Origin: Syntrophobacteraceae bacterium
Lineage (GTDB): Bacteria > Desulfobacterota > Syntrophobacteria > Syntrophobacterales > Syntrophobacteraceae
Assembly (NCBI GenBank): GCA_031292195.1
Contig: JARLHP010000107.1
Span: forward strand, 1 to 38,060
Length of the DNA stretch: 38,060 bases
Direction of reading: 5' to 3'
Shown: positions 33,842 through 38,060 of the stretch, in pieces
How positions within the stretch are numbered: the stretch's first letter is position 1
Layout of the letters: every line of letters starts with the position of its first letter
Notes under the pieces: generated by a model
Told to the model about the DNA's origin: nothing
The model's input: only the letters and a program-made list of their open reading frames with translations
The model's database searches: none
Program-made: the position numbers and the translations under genes

Positions 33842-36019
33842 TTAGAAGAACGGTGCCCGCCGTACTCCCCCGACCCCGGGGATTTTGCCTCCGCAGGATT
33901 CAAAGAAGTCTTTCCCTTCGCGTAGTAGCGCTTCGATTTCCCGGGCCGGCGCCGGGCGGCAAAAAAGGAAACCCTGTATTGCATCGCAATCGTTGTGCAG
34001 CAAAAACTCGAGTTGCTCTTCGGTTTCCACCCCCTCGGCAATTACTTTCATATTCATGCTGTGGGCCATGGCGATAATTGCTTTGGTTATCGCCACATCG
34101 TCCTGGTCTGAGGGTATATCCTTTACGAAAGATCGATCGATTTTCAGAACATCTATTGGAAACCGTTTCAGGTAATTGAGCGATGAATAGCCCGTCCCGA
34201 AATCGTCAATAACCCACGTGAGTCCCATGTCCTTCAGATGGCGAAGGATGGGGATCATCCTTTCGGCGTCTTGCATTATGGCGCTCTCCGTGATTTCCAA
34301 CTCCAGGTAGCGAGGATCGAGCCCGGACCTATCGAGGGCCGACCCGATTGTTTCAAAAATGTTTTTCTGCCTGAATTGATAGCTGGATAGATTGATGCTT
34401 ATGCCGATGGGGGGCAAACCGGATGTCTGCCAAACCTTGTTCTGTGCGCAGGCGGTGTTGAGGACCCATTCTCCTATGGGTACGATCAGCCCTGTTTCCT
34501 CGGCCAGCGGAATAAAATCGGAGCAAGGCACCAGGCCTAAATCGGGCGAACGCCAGCGAAGCAGCGCCTCGACACCGGCAATTTTGCCCGTTCGCAGATC
34601 GATTTGCGGCTGGTAGTGAAGAAACAACTCTTTGCGGTCCAGCGCCCTGTTCAGCAGGGCTTCGAGGGTAAGCTGTCGATGAGTGGCCGCATGCATCGTT
34701 GAATTATAGAACTGGAAATTATTTCTCCCCAGGTCCTTGGCATGGTACATAGCCGCATCGCCATTTTTGAGTATCGTTTCCACGTCCTCGCCGTCAAAAG
34801 GGTAAACGGCGATTCCGATGCTCGCCGTGGCAAAGATTTCGCGGCCGGCGAGAAGGAAAGGCTCCGAAAAGTTTTCAATAATGCGCCTGGCGACTTTTGC
34901 GGCATCCTCCGCATCCTTGATTTCGGTAAGCAGCGCCATGAACTCGTCGCCTCCCGGTCGAGCGACAGGGGCGGAGTTGCCTTTACTGAACCTGGCGAGG
35001 CAATCGTTTTTCCGCACACACCTGGTCAGACGCTCTGCCACATTCCGCAGCAGCAGATCCCCGGCGTCGTGTCCAAGGGTGTCATTGATGCGTTTGAACC
35101 TGTCAAGATCGAGAAAGAGCGTTGCCGTAATACCTCCGTTGCGCCTGGCCCGTTCGATGGCCTGCTCCAGGTTTTCTTTGAAGGAATTGCGGTTTAGCAA
35201 ACCGGTCAGGGTGTCGTAATAGGCCAATTCGAAGATTCGCTGCTCATTAATTTTTCTTTTGGTAATGTCACGCACGATAGCCAGAAATTCGTTGTCTCCT
35301 TTTATTACTATTCGTGATTCAAAGTAGCTCATTGCATAACCGCACTGGATCTGATGCTCCAGTACCTGGCTCTCCCCCATTTTCCCCAATCGCTCCAATA
35401 AATTCATAATGGAATCAGGATTTTCAGTGACCAATATTTCATTAATCTTCTTTCCACGCAGGATCTTGGGGAATGGAGATATGTCAAAACTGCTTGGCGC
35501 TTTAAAGTCAAGGATTATGCCTTCTTTATCGACCCGAAATACCAAATCCGGCATTGCATTAATAAGAGCGCGATTCTCGTCTTCACTTCTGCGCAGTTCG
35601 TCTCTTTCGCAAATAGCACGCCATATGTAGCGGATACGCTGAACCAGCACAGTCCAGCTGAACGGCTTGGCAATGAAGTCCGTGGCGCCGGCCGAATAGG
35701 CCCGCTCGATGGATTCGACGTCATCCAGACCTGTTGCCATCAGTATCGTGACGTCTTCCCCCCCGGGGAGTTGGCGCAAAGCGGCGCACACTTCAAAACC
35801 GTCCATTCCGGGCATCATAACGTCGAGGAGTATTATATCGGGGACTTGCTCCTTAAAAAAAGCAAGCGCCTCACCACCGTCTTCGGCTTCACTGACCCTG
35901 AAGCCGGCCCGGCTGATAAATTCTCCCCCGATCATCCGCGCCGTGGGATCGTCGTCAACTATCAGTACGTGGCACTGTGACCCCAGAGGTCGCTCCTTGT
36001 CCGCGGAGTTGTTTACCAT
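33842..36019 (-). CDS. Response regulator with PAS, GGDEF and EAL domains
   Basis: 725 residues. REC domain (~16-130) with phospho-acceptor Asp66 in LLDVMMPG and Lys118; PAS (~150-260); GGDEF (~265-450) with intact RPGGDEF at 354-360 following a short insertion (residues ~344-353); EAL (~460-705) with EALLRW at 484-489 and [10 protein letters not shown] at 605-614. Both catalytic signatures are intact, so it could make or break c-di-GMP; which dominates cannot be read from sequence. It follows the hybrid-kinase fragment by 38 bases on the same strand, suggesting that a phosphorelay fed its REC domain. The ribosome site before the ATG at 36019 is weak. Confidence 0.93.
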   Translation of the reverse strand: MVNNSADKERPLGSQCHVLIVDDDPTARMIGGEFISRAGFRVSEAEDGGEALAFFKEQVPDIILLDVMMPGMDGFEVCAALRQLPGGEDVTILMATGLDDVESIERAYSAGATDFIAKPFSWTVLVQRIRYIWRAICERDELRRSEDENRALINAMPDLVFRVDKEGIILDFKAPSSFDISPFPKILRGKKINEILVTENPDSIMNLLERLGKMGESQVLEHQIQCGYAMSYFESRIVIKGDNEFLAIVRDITKRKINEQRIFELAYYDTLTGLLNRNSFKENLEQAIERARRNGGITATLFLDLDRFKRINDTLGHDAGDLLLRNVAERLTRCVRKNDCLARFSKGNSAPVARPGGDEFMALLTEIKDAEDAAKVARRIIENFSEPFLLAGREIFATASIGIAVYPFDGEDVETILKNGDAAMYHAKDLGRNNFQFYNSTMHAATHRQLTLEALLNRALDRKELFLHYQPQIDLRTGKIAGVEALLRWRSPDLGLVPCSDFIPLAEETGLIVPIGEWVLNTACAQNKVWQTSGLPPIGISINLSSYQFRQKNIFETIGSALDRSGLDPRYLELEITESAIMQDAERMIPILRHLKDMGLTWVIDDFGTGYSSLNYLKRFPIDVLKIDRSFVKDIPSDQDDVAITKAIIAMAHSMNMKVIAEGVETEEQLEFLLHNDCDAIQGFLFCRPAPAREIEALLREGKDFFESCGGKIPGVGGVRRAPFF

Positions 36020-36057
36020 CCGCCGCTCGCTTTATCCTGTTTACGATCGGTGCGTTA

Positions 36058-37299
36058 TCAATTCAGGGATTGTTCAAGCTCTTTGCCCAGGGCTTCACAA
36101 ACCCTCCCATACTCTCCCTCGAGTAGCACCAGAATAATGGCGCAGCCTTCCATAGCTCCCGCCCGGGCTAATGACTCCAATTCCGCACAGATAGCCGCCA
36201 GCTTCGCCGCGCCCAGATTTGCGCTGGAGGATTTCAAACTGTGAGCCACACACCGTATTTCGGATGTTTCACCCATGGCTGTGGCCTGGTGGAGTTTCTT
36301 CACCTGTTTCGATGAACTCTCCAGGAACTTGACGATGACTCTTTCCAGAAGGCCTGGTTGCCCGTCCTTGCCCGGGACCCGCAACATGTCCAGCATCTTC
36401 CGATCGAGCAGTTCCAGATGAGAGAAGCGATCCGGGGATGGACCGTCCATGGCTTGTGATTCCCCGGTGGCGCCAGAAGCCTGGCTCAGGCTCACGGAAC
36501 GCTCCCCAGCCTTTTCCATGGCCGGGGCGCGGTCGCCACGCGGGTCTGTGACGTTTTGCAGTGCGCTCTTGCGGCCCGAAGGCAGCCATCTGTTCAAAAC
36601 CGAGCTCAACTGGTCACGGCTGAAGGGTTTCCCGAGGTAATCATCCATCCCCGAAGCCAGGCAGATTTCGCGATCTTCGGGCATCGCGTGCGCCGTCAAC
36701 GCAATGATCGAAGTGCGGCGCTTCCGCCCACCTCCCCCGGTTTGATCCTTCCATTTTTGCAGTTCGTTATCCTTGATAATCCGGGCGGCCTGGTAGCCAT
36801 CCAGCTCAGGCATCCGGCAATCCATCAGCACCAGGTCAAAATCAGCTCCGCTGAAAGCCTCTACCGCCTCTCGTCCATTGGAGGCCACCTCTACGCTACA
36901 ACCAAGACCTTCCAACATGAACACGGCGACTAACTGGTTTACAGTAATGTCCTCAGCATGAAGTACCCGGGCTGTAAACATCATTTCTGTTTTCTCTTTA
37001 TCCGCCCTCTCCATGACCTGAGGCGAGGATGCCGCGGGCAATGGCCCAACCAGAGAGGCAATGCAGTTGAGAAGCCGCCTTTGCCGAACGGGCTTGGTGA
37101 GACAGGCGGCGATGCCATGCTCTTTCATCGTCTCCGGGCTGTGGTCATGGTCGACCGAAATCAACAAAACCAACTGAACGGAAGCGATAGCCGAATCGGC
37201 CTTGAAGGCTCGAGCCAATTCCATGCCGTTCATCCCCTGCATCATCATGTCCAGTAACGCAAGCCTGTAAAGGTCTCCCGCCTTCCTTGTTGTTGCTGG
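36058..37299 (-). pseudogene. Hybrid sensor kinase, 5'-truncated (REC-REC-HPt remnant)
   Basis: The frame is open from a TGA at 37302 to the stop at 36058. It starts inside a receiver domain (GDLYRLALLDMMMQGMNGME, with its Asp), then has a full second REC (VLHAEDITVNQLVAVFMLEG, LVLMDCRMPELDGYQ, LTAHAMPEDREICL, KPF) and a C-terminal HPt domain (CVAHSLKSSSANLGAAKLA with the phospho-His). The sensor, HisKA and ATPase parts are absent. An ATG at 37248 could start a shorter REC-HPt protein, which could still be a phosphotransfer protein for the neighbouring GGDEF-EAL regulator. The 5' break joins a TolC-like fragment. Confidence 0.7.
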
Positions 37300-37322
37300 T
37301 CATTCGACGGGCACTGTAGCCA

Positions 37323-37562
37323 TTGGAAATTTTCCGGAAACAAAAACTCGGGGGAATCGCTCATGTGCACGTAGCCCGCTTTTAGACTCACCTGCGGCCA
37401 ATAACCTGAAAGCGCCTGCCGATGCTGTGCCTCGGCCATGGTTAGCGCCAACACCGATTCAGCCGGAGCCTTTCCGAGTTGGTCATTGCTGCCCCCGGGC
37501 TCGCCGTCGGCCCCTCCACCGAAGACAATAATCAGCCGGACCGCCAAGGCGGACGCGGCCAT
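37323..37562 (-). pseudogene. TolC-like outer membrane efflux protein, N-terminal fragment
   Basis: From the ATG at 37562 a signal-peptide-like stretch (MAASALAVRLIIVFGG) leads to QLGKAPAESVLALTMAEAQ, then RQALSGYWPQVSLKAGYVHM and SPEFLFPENFQ, the start of the first TolC helix and strand region. The match stops about 37323, and the same frame runs on through glutamine-rich sequence to a stop at 37245 without family similarity. The rest of an efflux protein is missing, so the gene is truncated. The breakpoint lies within some 25 bases of that of the kinase fragment, pointing to one deletion or rearrangement. Confidence 0.5.
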
Positions 37563-37619
37563 AGTCGCATAAGCCCGGCCGGTCCTTCCCCATCCGGGGG
37601 TATCGGCCTCCGGCCTCAA

Positions 37620-37927
37620 CCACCGGCTAATGGCTTTGATCCCTCCCGGATCATGATCGTCGCTCTAAAAGAGCAGCACCGATTCCAGTTGAGTCGCTTA
37701 ACTCAACAACATTGCCCCCCCCCCCCGCCCCCGGCATTCGAAGGCGGCGGCCGAAACGTCAAACAGAGCCGCGGATCGCACAGGCGCGGGTCCATGACCT
37801 ACAGAGCCGGGCAACTATAGAATCGGTCAATTCTGCTTTTTTTTTAAATTTTTTTTGCACTATTGGAGGAAGGAGTCGATGCAGCCACCTCGACTCCTTA
37901 ATTTTTGCGAACATAATCCCCAAAACG
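37620..37927. other. Non-coding region beside the rRNA operon
   Basis: No gene is supported. It contains a run of 12 C at 37715-37726 followed after one G by five more C, T9 and T8 tracts (about 37838-37856), and a perfect 10-bp inverted repeat AAGGAGTCGA/TCGACTCCTT (37870-37899) followed on the plus strand by AATTTTT, which could terminate plus-strand transcription. Confidence 0.6.
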
Positions 37928-37966
37928 AAAAACCCCCACCAATCGAAACGATTGGAGGGGGTTTTT
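37928..37966 (-). terminator. Intrinsic terminator of the rRNA operon
   Basis: On the minus strand a CCCCCTCCAATCG stem, TTT loop and CGATTGGTGGGGG stem are followed by TTTTT; A5 lies on the other side, so it can work in both directions. The stem spans 37933-37961. It sits about 12 bases after the 5S rRNA 3' end, the expected position for an rRNA terminator. Confidence 0.92.
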
Positions 37967-37978
37967 ATATTAAGATGA

Positions 37979-38060
37979 GGCGGCGGCGTCCTACTCTCCC
38001 ACGCAGTTTGCCCGCGCAGTACCATCAGCGCAGAGGAGCTTAACGACCGTGTTCGGGATG
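37979..38060 (-). rRNA. rrf: 5S ribosomal RNA, 3' part (runs off the window)
   Basis: The minus strand reads CATCCCGAACACGGTCGTTA at the window edge, then CTGATGGTACTGCGCGGGCA, and CGTGGGAGAGTAGGACGCCG at the 3' end. These are the conserved loop and stem sequences of bacterial 5S rRNA (CCGAAC, GATGGTA, GGGAGAGTAGG). About 82 of roughly 117 bases are inside the window; the 5' end and the 23S and 16S genes should lie beyond 38060. The exact 3' end is uncertain by one or two bases. Confidence 0.95.

Noticed and set aside
33463..34041. 192-codon minus-strand frame over the 3' end of the GGDEF-EAL gene
   Set aside because: It is out of frame with the conserved EAL domain over most of its length; only a short piece near 33458-33556 in another frame looks protein-like.
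37879..38043. Small plus-strand gene starting inside the AAGGAGTCGA hairpin
   Set aside because: The frame runs through the rRNA terminator and the 5S gene in antisense, so it cannot be a real coding region.

Overview
The window looks like a chromosomal piece of an anaerobic Desulfobacterota (Syntrophobacter-like or related sulfate-reducing/syntrophic) bacterium. This is inferred from a selenocysteine-containing, NuoG-like formate dehydrogenase alpha subunit, an acyl-CoA degradation cluster, acetyl-CoA synthetase, a SulP-type anion transporter, a single-domain ArsA-like ATPase, and high-GC coding DNA broken by palindromic intergenic repeats. No phage, CRISPR array or intact transposase gene was seen.

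Layout. 1-117: the 3' end of an M32-type carboxypeptidase, then a palindrome and a GTCCTAT tandem repeat. 369-6806 (minus): a tightly packed three-gene set: a ~1006-residue membrane protein with PHP-like motifs, a 7TM-HD (PgpH-like) phosphodiesterase and alanine racemase. 6985-7830 (plus): panC. 7993-10149 (minus): a PpiD-like foldase and a small PLDc_N-type membrane protein. 10445-12376 (minus): acs with a clear sigma70-type promoter. 12590-14515: a divergent MoaE-like gene, then an ArsA-like ATPase overlapping a small CxxC protein. 14516-15125: a repeat-rich non-coding block. 15126-22072 (plus): a TetR regulator followed by thiolase, Zn-ribbon/OB-fold protein, acyl-CoA synthetase, acyl-CoA dehydrogenase and a second acyl-CoA synthetase. 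A shared TGAC-N4-GTCA palindrome lies upstream of both tetR and the thiolase gene, suggesting one TetR-controlled acyl-CoA regulon. 22308-23204: a cytidylate-kinase-like protein with an internal duplication. 23342-25030 (minus): a SulP transporter whose stop codon lies in a small MITE-like element. 25749-27944 (plus): a secreted multidomain fibronectin-III protein.

The right third (about 28-38 kb) is a zone of gene decay around a few intact genes. It holds a zinc-ribbon membrane protein gene broken by an amber codon and a frameshift; the intact formate dehydrogenase, which reads through an in-frame UGA as selenocysteine; a 3-hydroxyacyl-CoA dehydrogenase lacking its NAD-binding loop; a frameshifted DUF4258 gene next to an intact DUF2283 gene; a REC-PAS-GGDEF-EAL protein; and a 5'-truncated hybrid kinase abutting a TolC-like fragment. 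The window ends in a 5S rRNA gene (minus) and its terminator.

Metabolically, acyl-CoA activation and oxidation, acetate activation and formate/NAD(P)H redox chemistry fit a fatty-acid or propionate oxidising anaerobe. The best candidates for something undescribed are the PHP-like membrane protein coupled to a c-di-AMP-type phosphodiesterase and alr, the TetR operator pair, the duplicated cytidylate-kinase-like protein, and the compound hairpin repeat at 14524-14702. All assignments come from reading motifs by eye; no database search was run.
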